From positions 1 to 26,693 of the forward strand of contig JASKZZ010000144.1 in NCBI GenBank assembly GCA_030147335.1: a DNA stretch of 26,693 bases, in the 5' to 3' direction. The stretch is from Herpetosiphonaceae bacterium. Its GTDB lineage: Bacteria; Chloroflexota; Chloroflexia; Chloroflexales; Kallotenuaceae. Both the position numbers and the translations under genes were made by a program. The notes beneath the pieces were generated by a model. That model ran no database searches and had not been told where the DNA came from. It was given only the letters and a program-made list of their open reading frames with translations. This document shows, piece by piece, positions 6,617 through 13,555 of the stretch; position 1 is the first letter of the stretch, and the number at the start of each line of letters is the position of its first letter.

Positions 6617-6707
6617 GCTAGCAGTTATCAGTCGTCAGTTTTCATGTAAGTCGTGGATCTTAACCACCTTTGACATGTGCTGACGGCTGGTCGCTGACGG
6701 CTTTTTT
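6617..6707 (+). terminator. Terminator or attenuator hairpin between rplO and secY
   Basis: The 22-nt arm at 6617-6638 pairs with 6680-6701 over almost its full length (three mismatches, four G-T pairs). The T-run 6702-6707 follows immediately. Inside, CATGT (6643-6647) pairs with ACATG (6673-6677) and GTGG (6653-6656) with CCAC (6664-6667), so the whole 85 nt forms one rod. This is the only internal hairpin of the operon with the terminator layout. Since secY, adk and the alpha genes lie downstream, partial termination (attenuation) is more likely than a full stop. Confidence 0.6.
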
Positions 6708-6731
6708 GTGTTACACTACGATTTACCACTT

Positions 6732-6749
6732 GGAGGGCATAGTCCCTCC
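6732..6749 (+). repeat. Short G/C hairpin in the secY leader
   Basis: GGAGGG (6732-6737) pairs with CCCTCC (6744-6749) around CATAGT. GGAGGG could mimic a ribosome binding site, but no start codon follows at a usable distance, and the pairing would hide it. It lies just upstream of the candidate secY -10 element. Confidence 0.5.
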
Positions 6750-6753
6750 TTCT

Positions 6754-6762
6754 TGCTATAAG
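6754..6762 (+). promoter_or_regulatory. Candidate extended -10 promoter of the secY block
   Basis: TGCTATAAG fits the extended -10 form TGnTATAAT with five of six hexamer bases and lies 32 nt before the secY ATG. No recognisable -35 hexamer is present. Its place right after a terminator-like structure makes an internal promoter here reasonable. The same TGCTATA string occurs ahead of the BTAD regulator. Confidence 0.3.
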
Positions 6763-6794
6763 ACGAACACGCGACCTTCAGGAGTTATCTCACC

Positions 6795-8132
6795 ATGTTA
6801 CAAGCCGTCCAGAAGGCATGGCAGATCGCAGATCTGCGGGCCAAGATTTTATTCACGCTGGGGATGCTTGCAATCTACCGCGTGATTGCGCATGTGCCAG
6901 TGCCTTATACCGATCCAACGGTGATGGAGCAACTGCTTCAAAACAACGCGTTGTTAGGTATTCTGAACTTGTTTTCGGGTGGCGCATTGCAAAACTTCTC
7001 GGTCGCCGCGATGGGCGTGTATCCGTACATCACGGCGTCGATCATTGTGCAGCTGTTGGTGCCGTTGATCCCCGCGTTAGAAGAACGCAGCAAGGAAGGC
7101 GAGGCTGGCCGTAACTATATTCAACGGCTCAGTGCGTATATCACAGTGCCGCTGGCAATGCTGCAAGCCTATGGTCAAACATTAACCATCGCTCGTGGTT
7201 CTCAGGGCGCGTTGTTTGGTCCAGACTTTAACTTCAGTATCACCAGTAACTTTCTACCGACCTTCACGATTGTGATGACGATGACCGCCGGTACCATGAT
7301 TTTGGTGTGGATGGCCGAGTTGATTGACGAGCGTGGCGTAGGTAATGGTATTTCGATCCTTATCTTCGGCGGCATCGTGGCCAACTTAGGCGGATATCTT
7401 TACCAATTTATCCAAGGCGGCGCGGTTGCCAATAATCTTTTTGGCATTGCTGCGTTTCTGGTGATTACACTGCTGACGATTTTTGTGATCGTGATTGTTC
7501 AGGAAGGTGTTCGCCGCATTCCGGTCGAGTATCAGCGCCGGGTACGTGGTAACAAGGTATATGGTGGTCAACGTACCCATATACCACTTAAGGTGAACAT
7601 GGCAGGCATGATTCCGCTGATTTTTGCGCAGTCATTGCTGTTGTTCCCTGGCACAATCGCCTCGTATTTCTGTGATTTGGCTAATCCTACAGGTGGTGGA
7701 ATAGGAAATCGGATAGCATGTGGTTTGGTAAATAACCTTAGCCCACAAGCAGCCAGTGGTAGTCTGATTTACTCCGTATTACTGTTCTTCATGGTTGTCG
7801 GCTTTACCTATTTCTACACTGTGGTCTTATTTGCTCAGCAAAACTTGCCCGAATCGCTCAAAAACAACGGTGGCTTCATTCCTGGTATTCGGCCTGGTAA
7901 GGCGACAGAAGCGTATCTTGGTCGCGTACTCAATCGTATAACTCTTGCAGGCGCGATTTTCCTTGGCGTCGTGGCCGTTCTGCCATATCTCACAGCTGGT
8001 CTTACTGGTGTAGCCAATGTTGGCGTCAGTTCGACTGCATTGCTGATTGTTGTCGGCGTTGCCGTTGATACGATGCGTCAGCTTGAATCGCAGCTGATGA
8101 TGCGTAACTACGAAGGCTATCTCAGTCAATAA
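6795..8132 (+). CDS. secY: Protein translocase channel subunit SecY
   Basis: SecY is the pore subunit of the SecYEG translocon in the cytoplasmic membrane; it passes unfolded proteins outward and inserts membrane proteins. The 445-residue product has the expected ten hydrophobic segments, starting at about residue 18. Diagnostic stretches include FSGGALQNFSVAAMGVYPYI (plug and TM2 region), GEAGRNYIQRLSAYI, GNGISILIFGGI, EGVRRIPVEYQRR (cytoplasmic ribosome-binding loop), PLKVNMAGMIPLIFAQSLLL and GGFIPGIRPG. GGAG at 6781-6784 lies 10 nt before ATG. The position between rplO and adk is the classical one. Confidence 0.98.
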   Translation: MLQAVQKAWQIADLRAKILFTLGMLAIYRVIAHVPVPYTDPTVMEQLLQNNALLGILNLFSGGALQNFSVAAMGVYPYITASIIVQLLVPLIPALEERSKEGEAGRNYIQRLSAYITVPLAMLQAYGQTLTIARGSQGALFGPDFNFSITSNFLPTFTIVMTMTAGTMILVWMAELIDERGVGNGISILIFGGIVANLGGYLYQFIQGGAVANNLFGIAAFLVITLLTIFVIVIVQEGVRRIPVEYQRRVRGNKVYGGQRTHIPLKVNMAGMIPLIFAQSLLLFPGTIASYFCDLANPTGGGIGNRIACGLVNNLSPQAASGSLIYSVLLFFMVVGFTYFYTVVLFAQQNLPESLKNNGGFIPGIRPGKATEAYLGRVLNRITLAGAIFLGVVAVLPYLTAGLTGVANVGVSSTALLIVVGVAVDTMRQLESQLMMRNYEGYLSQ

Positions 8133-8145
8133 GATGACATCCAGT

Positions 8146-8170
8146 CGCGGCGGCATTTGATGTCGCCGCG
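8146..8170 (+). repeat. GC-rich hairpin between secY and adk
   Basis: CGCGGCG (8146-8152) is perfectly complementary to CGCCGCG (8164-8170) around an 11-nt loop. No T-run follows. It ends about 18 nt before the GGAG ribosome binding site of adk. Confidence 0.65.
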
Positions 8171-8200
8171 CGCTCAGTGTGGAGCAATGGAGACGCAACA

Positions 8201-8869
8201 ATGAATGTTATACTGGTTGGACCACCAGGCGCTGGTAAGGGTACACAGGCAGCCGTACTGGAAGAAAAGACGGAGCTGAAGCACATTGCTAGCGGTGAGC
8301 TGTTTAGGCAGCATCTACGTGATGAAACCGAGCTAGGTTTAGCTGCGCGCAAATATATTGATAATGGTGATTTGGTGCCGAACGATGTCGTGATCGGCAT
8401 GATTTTAGAGCGCGTGTTTCAGCCGGACTGTGAAAAAGGCGTGATTTTTGATGGCTTTCCTCGCACGAAGGAACAGGCCGACGCGCTAGCGCAATCGCTG
8501 GAAGAGCATGATCAGACGATTGATGCGGTTGTTTTCTTAAGTGCGCCCCGAGATGTTTTGTTGAAACGCATTGTTGGTCGTCAAACATGTCGTAACTGTC
8601 AAACTCCTTACAATATTTATTACTCGCCTCCGCGTGAAGAAGGCATTTGTGATCTGTGTGGCGGAGATTTGTACACCCGCTCCGATGATAATATGGAAAC
8701 CGCGCGCCATCGGCTTGATGTTTACCTACAGCAAACAGCGCCGCTGATCGAGCATTATCGAGTGCTTGGTTTGTTGCACGAGGTTAATGGACTGGGTGAT
8801 ATTCATGAGGTCACAATGCGTCTTGTTCATGAGCTTGGAATTAAAAACGGCAATAATCATCAACAATAG
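8201..8869 (+). CDS. adk: Adenylate kinase, zinc-finger LID type
   Basis: Adenylate kinase interconverts ATP + AMP and 2 ADP in the cytosol. The P-loop GPPGAGKGT is at residues 7-15, the AMP-binding HIASGELFR follows (Glu where Asp is usual), and FDGFPRTKEQA is the conserved AMP-site motif. The long LID domain carries four Cys (C130, C133, C150, C153) in the zinc-binding pattern seen in many Gram-positive and thermophilic enzymes. ATG 8201 (222 residues) gives the normal N-terminus MNVILVGPPG and has GGAG at 8189-8192; the frame is open upstream without support. Three bases separate it from map. Confidence 0.97.
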   Translation: MNVILVGPPGAGKGTQAAVLEEKTELKHIASGELFRQHLRDETELGLAARKYIDNGDLVPNDVVIGMILERVFQPDCEKGVIFDGFPRTKEQADALAQSLEEHDQTIDAVVFLSAPRDVLLKRIVGRQTCRNCQTPYNIYYSPPREEGICDLCGGDLYTRSDDNMETARHRLDVYLQQTAPLIEHYRVLGLLHEVNGLGDIHEVTMRLVHELGIKNGNNHQQ

Positions 8870-8872
8870 TCG

Positions 8873-9646
8873 ATGCCGATTATTCTGAAATCAAATACAG
8901 AGCTGGTCAAGATGCGGCGAGCCGGAAGGCTCGTCGCTGAGTGTCATGCGTTGGTGCGTGAAGCTATCAAGCCCGGAGCAACGACCAAACAGCTCGATAC
9001 CATCGTTTTTAATCATTTGCAGCGCTACGGTGGCAAATCGCCTTTTCTTGGTTACCAGCCGCCAGGTATGACAGCATTTCCGGGTTCAATTTGCGCGTCG
9101 GTGAATGAAGTCGTGGTACATGGTTTTCCAGGACTGCAGCCACTTCAGGAAGGCGATATCATCAGCGTAGATATTGGGGCTGTGCTGGATGGCTATGTTG
9201 GCGACTCAGCATGGACGTATCCAGTAGGGCGTATCAGTACTGAAGCGCAGAAGTTGCTGCAGGTGGCCGAGCAGTGCTTGTGGAGTGCACTGGCAGAAGC
9301 ACAGGCAGATCAGCGGCTAGGTGATATCGGCGCTGCTGTTCAAGGCTACGCTGAAAAGAACGGCTATAATGTTGTACGGGAATTTGGCGGTCATGGTGTT
9401 GGACGGGAGATGCACGAAGATCCGCATGTTCCAAACTATGGAGAGCCGGGAACTGGCGTTCGGTTGCGTCCAGGTATGACACTGGCGATCGAGCCGATGG
9501 TAGTCCAAGGCAGCTATGAAGTAGTTGAGCTTGAGGATGGTTGGACAATTGTCACAATTGATGGTAAACTATCAGCGCATTTTGAGCATACCATAGCAAT
9601 AACACGAGATGGTGTGCCAGAAATATTGACGCAATGGGTGGGGTAA
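8873..9646 (+). CDS. map: Methionine aminopeptidase type I
   Basis: This metalloenzyme removes the initiator Met from nascent proteins. All five metal ligands are found with E. coli spacing: D100, D111, H174, E207 and E238; H83 corresponds to the substrate-binding His. The motifs GGHGVGREMHEDP and AIEPMV are canonical. At 257 residues it is a type Ia enzyme with no N-terminal zinc finger or SH3-binding extension. Its start follows the adk stop by 3 nt with no clear ribosome binding site of its own, so coupled translation is likely. Confidence 0.97.
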   Translation: MPIILKSNTELVKMRRAGRLVAECHALVREAIKPGATTKQLDTIVFNHLQRYGGKSPFLGYQPPGMTAFPGSICASVNEVVVHGFPGLQPLQEGDIISVDIGAVLDGYVGDSAWTYPVGRISTEAQKLLQVAEQCLWSALAEAQADQRLGDIGAAVQGYAEKNGYNVVREFGGHGVGREMHEDPHVPNYGEPGTGVRLRPGMTLAIEPMVVQGSYEVVELEDGWTIVTIDGKLSAHFEHTIAITRDGVPEILTQWVG

Positions 9647-9659
9647 CAATTTAGGGTTT

Positions 9660-9896
9660 ATGCCGCAGACGAAAAATACGAAGAAAGATGTGCTTGAAGT
9701 TGAGGGCACGGTGATCGAGCCCTTACCTAATGCTATGTTTCGGGTGCTACTCGATAATATTGAGCAACCGATTCTGGCAAGTATTTCTGGCAAAATGCGG
9801 ATGAATTATATCCGTATCTCTAAGGGCGACCGTGTCATTGTTGAGCTGTCGCTGTATGATCCAAGTCGCGGACGTATAACGTACCGCTATCGGTAG
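9660..9896 (+). CDS. infA: Translation initiation factor IF-1
   Basis: IF-1 occupies the ribosomal A-site during initiation. The OB-fold protein has 78 residues, with about six extra at the N-terminus (MPQTKNTKKDVLEVEG) against the usual 72. Conserved features are EGTVIEPLPNAMFRV, GKMRMNYIRI (Lys usually at the second Met position) and the closing DPSRGRITYRYR. Only a weak AGGG precedes the ATG, 13 nt after map, which suggests dependence on upstream translation. Confidence 0.96.
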   Translation: MPQTKNTKKDVLEVEGTVIEPLPNAMFRVLLDNIEQPILASISGKMRMNYIRISKGDRVIVELSLYDPSRGRITYRYR

Positions 9897-9912
9897 CGCT
9901 CAAGACAAAGAG

Positions 9913-9960
9913 ACAAGGCTCGTCGCTCCTAACCGGGAACGGAAGGGGCGGGGAGCTTGT
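9913..9960 (+). repeat. Imperfect inverted repeat between infA and rpmJ
   Basis: ACAAG (9913-9917) pairs with CTTGT (9956-9960) and GCTCC (9925-9929) with GGAGC (9952-9956), with the shared C and a bulge limiting the fit. Purine-rich sequence outside the arms (CAAGACAAAGAG) faces pyrimidine/G-T-rich sequence (GTGTGTTTGTG) and may extend it loosely. Confidence 0.4.
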
Positions 9961-9984
9961 GTGTGTTTGTGAGGAGGTTGTGAT

Positions 9985-10101
9985 ATGCAAGTTCGCGCAT
10001 CTGTTAAGCGACGTTGCGAGCACTGCAAGGTGATCAAGCGCCGAGGTATTGTGCATATTATTTGCAGCAAGAACCCGAAGCACAAGCAGAAGCAAGGCTA
10101 G
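9985..10101 (+). CDS. rpmJ: 50S ribosomal protein L36, zinc-binding form
   Basis: L36 is the smallest ribosomal protein and joins the large subunit late. The 38-residue product begins MQVRASVKRRCEHCKVIKRR and ends KHKQKQG. The zinc ligands C11, C14, C27 and H33 of the C+ form are all present. GAGGAGG at 9971-9977 lies 7 nt before ATG 9985. The place between infA and rpsM is the standard one. Confidence 0.96.
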   Translation: MQVRASVKRRCEHCKVIKRRGIVHIICSKNPKHKQKQG

Positions 10102-10107
10102 AATGGA

Positions 10108-10152
10108 GCTATCAGTCAACAGCGGCCGGGGAACTGGGAGTTGAAAGCTGAT
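10108..10152 (+). repeat. Inverted repeat between rpmJ and rpsM
   Basis: ATCAG (10111-10115) pairs with CTGAT (10148-10152), and TCAAC (10116-10120) with GTTGA (10140-10144), separated by a 3-nt bulge. The left arm contains GCTATCAG (10108-10115), the same octamer found ahead of rplP and rplX. Confidence 0.5.
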
Positions 10153-10177
10153 TGCCGAAAGCTAATCTGGAGGACAC

Positions 10178-10561
10178 ATGGCCCGTATTAGTGGGGTTGA
10201 CATTCCCCGCAACAAAACGATCGAAATTGCATTGACGTACATCTTCGGCATTGGGTTGACGAGCAGTAAGAGCATTCTGAGCCGCGTCAACATTGTCGGT
10301 GGAACACGCGTTCGCGATTTGACCGAAGAACAAGTTAATCGCATTCGCACGGTAGTGGACACAGAGTTCAAGACCGAAGGCGATCTCCGGCGCGAAGTCC
10401 AACTTAATATCAAGCGATTGATGGACATTGGTTGCTACCGGGGCCTGCGTCATCGACGTGGCTTGCCATCACGTGGCCAGCGCACCAAGACGAATGCGCG
10501 GACACGGCGTGGTAAGAAGGGCTCGGCGATCGGTATTAAGAAGAAGGCGACGAAGAAGTAA
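10178..10561 (+). CDS. rpsM: 30S ribosomal protein S13
   Basis: S13 lies in the head of the small subunit, contacts P-site tRNA and forms bridges to the large subunit. The 127-residue protein shows ARISGVDIPRNKTIEIALTYI, FGIGLTSSKSIL, the helix-turn region LTEEQVNRIR and the basic tail CYRGLRHRRGLPSRGQRTK, TNARTRRG. GGAGG at 10169-10173 precedes ATG closely. Its length and content are typical. Confidence 0.97.
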   Translation: MARISGVDIPRNKTIEIALTYIFGIGLTSSKSILSRVNIVGGTRVRDLTEEQVNRIRTVVDTEFKTEGDLRREVQLNIKRLMDIGCYRGLRHRRGLPSRGQRTKTNARTRRGKKGSAIGIKKKATKK

Positions 10562-10613
10562 GCAAGTTCGCAGTTCTCAATTCTCAAGCCACAAGTGGAG
10601 CACCCTGGCACGA

Positions 10614-10680
10614 CAAAGAACAGAGAACAAGGAACAGACGGGCTTGTACAGAAACGGTGTTTCGTCCAGTTTGTTCTTTG
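10614..10680 (+). repeat. Inverted repeat between rpsM and rpsK
   Basis: CAAAGAACA (10614-10622) is perfectly complementary to TGTTCTTTG (10672-10680). Outside it, the segment near 10566-10587 (GTTCGCAGTTCTCAATTCTC) is roughly complementary to the segment near 10707-10730, so the entire 192-nt gap could fold into one long imperfect rod. No coding frame with a ribosome binding site occupies this gap. Confidence 0.55.
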
Positions 10681-10753
10681 GTCTCAAACGGGTAGCAAAG
10701 AGATTTGTGAGTTGTGAATTGCGGGTTGCCCGATTTGGGCTTAGGGAGCAGAA

Positions 10754-11170
10754 ATGGCAAAGCAGCAACCAACCGCAGGCACGGCACGGCGGCCACAGCG
10801 AGGACGCCGACGCGAACGAAAAAACGTACCGCGTGGCCAGGCATATATCCAGGCAACGTTTAACAACATTATTGTTACGGTTACTGATCCGCAGGGTAAT
10901 GTTGTATCGTGGTCGAGCGCGGGAATGCATGGATTTCGTGGTTCACGCAAGAGCACGCCATACGCAGCTCAAGTGACCGCCGAGAACGCAGCCCGTAAGG
11001 CGATGGATAACGGAATGCGCCAGGTCGAAGTGTTTGTGAAGGGACCAGGATCAGGCCGCGAGTCGGCGATTCGTTCCTTACAATCAGCCGGCTTGACGGT
11101 ACTGGCAATTACCGATGTTACGCCGATCCCACACAATGGTTGTCGTCCACCAAAACGACGCCGCGTCTAA
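10754..11170 (+). CDS. rpsK: 30S ribosomal protein S11
   Basis: S11 sits on the platform next to the mRNA exit and the E-site. The 138-residue product has a basic N-terminal extension of about 25 residues, then AYIQATFNNIIVTVTDPQGNVVSW, SSAGMHGFRGSRKSTPYAAQ, GPGSGRESAIRSLQ and the closing TPIPHNGCRPPKRRRV. The gap to rpsM is unusually long (192 nt) for this gene pair. Confidence 0.97.
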   Translation: MAKQQPTAGTARRPQRGRRRERKNVPRGQAYIQATFNNIIVTVTDPQGNVVSWSSAGMHGFRGSRKSTPYAAQVTAENAARKAMDNGMRQVEVFVKGPGSGRESAIRSLQSAGLTVLAITDVTPIPHNGCRPPKRRRV

Positions 11171-11177
11171 TTAATAA

Positions 11178-11198
11178 AATTAGCAGGTTTAGCTAATT
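11178..11198 (+). repeat. Short hairpin after rpsK
   Basis: AATTAGC (11178-11184) is perfectly complementary to GCTAATT (11192-11198) around a 7-nt loop. It begins just after the rpsK stop codon and is followed by CAAGTCAG, not a T-run. Confidence 0.55.
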
Positions 11199-11245
11199 CA
11201 AGTCAGCGCGTGCAGGATGAAGCACCGAGTGGTGTGTAAACTGCC

Positions 11246-11260
11246 CTGTAGCAGCTACAG
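11246..11260 (+). repeat. Compact palindrome upstream of rpsD
   Basis: CTGTAGC and GCTACAG flank a single A, a near-perfect palindrome that overlaps the start of the GAGGA ribosome binding site of rpsD (11260-11264). As DNA it could bind a dimeric protein; as RNA the tight turn would need to open by several bases. Function unknown. Confidence 0.4.
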
Positions 11261-11275
11261 AGGAAAGCAAAGAAC

Positions 11276-11914
11276 ATGGCACGATATAGAGGTCCCGTAT
11301 GCAAGCTTTGCCGTCGGGAAGGCGTTAAGTTGATGTTGAAGGGCGAACGATGCTTGTCGCCCAAGTGTGCAATCGAGCGACGAAACTTCCCGCCAGGACA
11401 GCACGGACAGGGTTTCCGCCGCCGTCAGTTGTCGGATTATGGTGTACGACAGCGCGAGAAGCAAAAGGTGCGCCGTATTTATGGTGTGCTGGAGAAGCAG
11501 TTCCGCCGCTACTATGGTATTGCAAGCCGCACCAAGGGCCAAACAGGTGCAACCCTGCTGCAACTGATGGAGCGCCGGCTCGACAATGTTGTGTACCGCA
11601 TGGGCATTGCAGACTCGCGCAAACAAGCTCGTCAGCTTGTTCGCCACGGTCACTTCACGGTTAACACTCGCAAGACCAATGTCCCCTCGTTTGTGGTCAA
11701 GACAGGCGATGAAATCGGGCTTCGTGAAGGCAGCCGCGCCCGTACTTATTTCAAGGATCTGGATGCTAGTGGCATCTTGCGCAAGAAGTCGGTGCCTGAG
11801 TGGTTGTCGGTTGATCCCGGCGCAATGACTGCTCGCGTTCTGCGCTTGCCTGATCGTGGTGAACTTGATTTGTCGATCAACGACCAGTTGATTGTTGAGT
11901 TCTACAGCCGCTAA
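11276..11914 (+). CDS. rpsD: 30S ribosomal protein S4, zinc-knuckle form
   Basis: S4 nucleates small-subunit assembly and in E. coli represses the alpha operon. The 212-residue product keeps the four-Cys N-terminal knuckle C9, C12, C26, C31 seen in the thermophile form, followed by ERRNFPPGQHGQGFRRR and the S4 RNA-binding domain (ERRLDNVVYRMGIADSRKQARQLVRHGHFTVN, split over residues about 100-140). Located directly before rpoA, as in the alpha operon. Confidence 0.97.
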   Translation: MARYRGPVCKLCRREGVKLMLKGERCLSPKCAIERRNFPPGQHGQGFRRRQLSDYGVRQREKQKVRRIYGVLEKQFRRYYGIASRTKGQTGATLLQLMERRLDNVVYRMGIADSRKQARQLVRHGHFTVNTRKTNVPSFVVKTGDEIGLREGSRARTYFKDLDASGILRKKSVPEWLSVDPGAMTARVLRLPDRGELDLSINDQLIVEFYSR

Positions 11915-11920
11915 TAATTA

Positions 11921-11996
11921 GTCGAAGGTCAGATGTTGGAGGTCAGCGCTGGGTCACGAGTGATGGGCGACCGATCAATAACCAATGATCTTCGAC
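11921..11996 (+). repeat. Inverted repeat between rpsD and rpoA
   Basis: GTCGAAG (11921-11927) is perfectly complementary to CTTCGAC (11990-11996). The next bases inward, GTCAGATGTTGG and CCAATGAT, continue the stem with mismatches. It is not followed by a T-run. Confidence 0.6.
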
Positions 11997-12024
11997 TTCC
12001 GCATAGGTTGATGGAGGAAGGCAA

Positions 12025-12987
12025 ATGCTGGATCTAGCGTTGCCAAAGATTGAAGCAGAGCGCGCGGCTGAAAATTACGCACGGTTTCGGATCGAGCCGC
12101 TTGAGCCGGGGTATGGTCATACTGTTGGTAATGCATTGCGCCGCGTACTGTTATCGTCAATCCCAGGCTCAGCGATCACCAAAATTAAGATAGATGGTGT
12201 ATATCACGAGTTCAGCACGCTCACAGGTGTACGTGAGGATGTGACCGAACTGGTGCTCAACATTAAAGGCGTGCGTTTGCGGTCGTATGCTGAGCGACCA
12301 GTAAAAATCCATCTGTCGAAGTATGGCCGCGGCCTTGTACGAGCCAGCGATATTGAAGCGCCGAGTAATGTAGAGGTAGTTAATCCCGATCATTACATTG
12401 CTACTCTGGATGATGACAATGCGCGGCTGGACATTGAGTTAACGGTTGAGCGTCATCGAGGTTATCTGCCGGTAGAAAATCGTGATCCGGTGCCGATTGG
12501 TGAGATTCCGGTCGATGCTATCTTCACGCCTATTCCACGCGTCAATTACGTAGTTGAAAATACTCGTATTGGTGGCGTGACCGATTATGATCGCTTAATT
12601 CTTGAGATCTGGACGGACGGCACGATCAAGCCAGGTGATGCATTGAGTCATGCTGCCCAGGTGCTGGGTCAGTATAGTCAGACAATCGCGAACTTTAGCC
12701 GACCGGAGCAACCAGCAGAAATTGCGGCGGCTGGAAACGGCATGGAAGGCATTACGCCTGAAGTGTACGACACGCCGATCGAAGAGCTTGAGCTAACGAC
12801 CCGAACCTACAACTGCCTTAAGCGTGCTGATATTACCAAGATCGGGCAGTTGCTGCAGATGGACGAGAAAGATTTGCTGTCGGTTCGCAACCTTGGCTCT
12901 AAATCGATCGACGAGATCAAAGAAAAGCTGGTTGAGCATAATTATTTGCCTGGTGGCGCTGCAACTGCGGTACCCGAGGCTGGATAG
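12025..12987 (+). CDS. rpoA: DNA-directed RNA polymerase subunit alpha
   Basis: The alpha dimer is the assembly platform of RNA polymerase, and its C-terminal domain contacts UP elements and activators. The N-terminal domain shows GYGHTVGNALRRVLLSSIPGSA, the dimer and beta-contact motif. After a linker the C-terminal domain (about residues 248-310) has LTTRTYNCLKRADI, with R260, N263 and C264 at the DNA-contact positions of E. coli R265, N268 and C269, and LGSKSIDEIKEKL. The 320-residue length is normal, and GGAGG precedes the ATG. Confidence 0.98.
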   Translation: MLDLALPKIEAERAAENYARFRIEPLEPGYGHTVGNALRRVLLSSIPGSAITKIKIDGVYHEFSTLTGVREDVTELVLNIKGVRLRSYAERPVKIHLSKYGRGLVRASDIEAPSNVEVVNPDHYIATLDDDNARLDIELTVERHRGYLPVENRDPVPIGEIPVDAIFTPIPRVNYVVENTRIGGVTDYDRLILEIWTDGTIKPGDALSHAAQVLGQYSQTIANFSRPEQPAEIAAAGNGMEGITPEVYDTPIEELELTTRTYNCLKRADITKIGQLLQMDEKDLLSVRNLGSKSIDEIKEKLVEHNYLPGGAATAVPEAG

Positions 12988-12993
12988 CATATA

Positions 12994-13045
12994 GTTCCGA
13001 GTTTCGGGTTTTTGGTTATGGGCTGATAGGCTCGGAGCTTGGAAC
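12994..13045 (+). repeat. Imperfect inverted repeat between rpoA and rplQ
   Basis: GTTCC (12994-12998) pairs with GGAAC (13041-13045), continued by GAG and CTC with mismatches. The loop side contains GCTGATAG (13022-13029), again part of the recurring word. Confidence 0.45.
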
Positions 13046-13076
13046 GTGAAACTATTTTTGAAGAGGAGGCCATCCG

Positions 13077-13487
13077 ATGCGTCATCGCGTCGCTGGTAAA
13101 AAGCTTAATCGTCATGCCAAGGATCGCAAGCATCTGTATCGAGCATTGATGATCGCGATTCTTGAGCATCGTAAAATTACGACGACGCTCGCCAAAGCGC
13201 AGGCTATTCGTCCCGAAATCGAGAAATTGATCTCGATGGCACGCAAGGTTCCGACCGTCCAGCAGATCGAGTCAGCAACAGAGGCCGACCGTGATGTGCT
13301 GCGCCATCGCCGTGCTGAAGTGTTCCGCCGTGGGCTGATGGAGTTGGGCAGCAACAAGAAGGCGGTACATCGTCTGCTTGAGGTAGCGCCAGATTACAAA
13401 GAACGACCTGGTGGGTACGTCCGCATCACCAAGATCGGTATGCGCAAGGGCGATGCCGCCGAGATGTCGGTGCTGGAGCTTGTGTAG
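13077..13487 (+). CDS. rplQ: 50S ribosomal protein L17
   Basis: L17 lies at the exit tunnel side of the large subunit. The product starts MRHRVAGKKLNRHAKDRKHLYRAL, then KITTTLAKAQAIRPEIEKLI, and ends PGGYVRITKIGMRKGDAAEMSVLELV. It is 136 residues, with a short insertion between the two helical halves (SATEADRDVLRHRRAEVFRR region). AGGAGG at 13063-13068 is 8 nt before ATG. Confidence 0.97.
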   Translation: MRHRVAGKKLNRHAKDRKHLYRALMIAILEHRKITTTLAKAQAIRPEIEKLISMARKVPTVQQIESATEADRDVLRHRRAEVFRRGLMELGSNKKAVHRLLEVAPDYKERPGGYVRITKIGMRKGDAAEMSVLELV

Positions 13488-13495
13488 CCGGATGG

Positions 13496-13548
13496 GCAAC
13501 TAGCAATGTGTGGTGACCTTCTTTGGTTCACTCGTAGTTGCTAGTTGC
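13496..13548 (+). repeat. 11-bp hairpin between rplQ and truA
   Basis: GCAACTAGCAA (13496-13506) is perfectly complementary to TTGCTAGTTGC (13538-13548). Inside, GGTGACC (about 13512-13518) faces GGTTCAC (about 13525-13531) with one bulge, giving a long nearly complete stem. The right arm ends only 7 nt before the truA start and occupies the place of its ribosome binding site. Confidence 0.75.
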
Positions 13549-13555
13549 TGCTTGT

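Noticed and set aside
6670..6675. Consensus TTGACA as a -35 element before secY
   Set aside because: No -10 hexamer at 16-18 nt; the bases lie inside the terminator-like stem.
8177..8200. Upstream in-frame start for adk
   Set aside because: Would add eight residues before the conserved MNVILVGPPG and has no ribosome binding site; the GGAG fits ATG 8201.
10428..10976. 182-codon + frame covering the rpsM-rpsK gap
   Set aside because: It begins inside rpsM and ends inside rpsK in a different frame; the gap part is inverted-repeat DNA and the product has no recognisable features.
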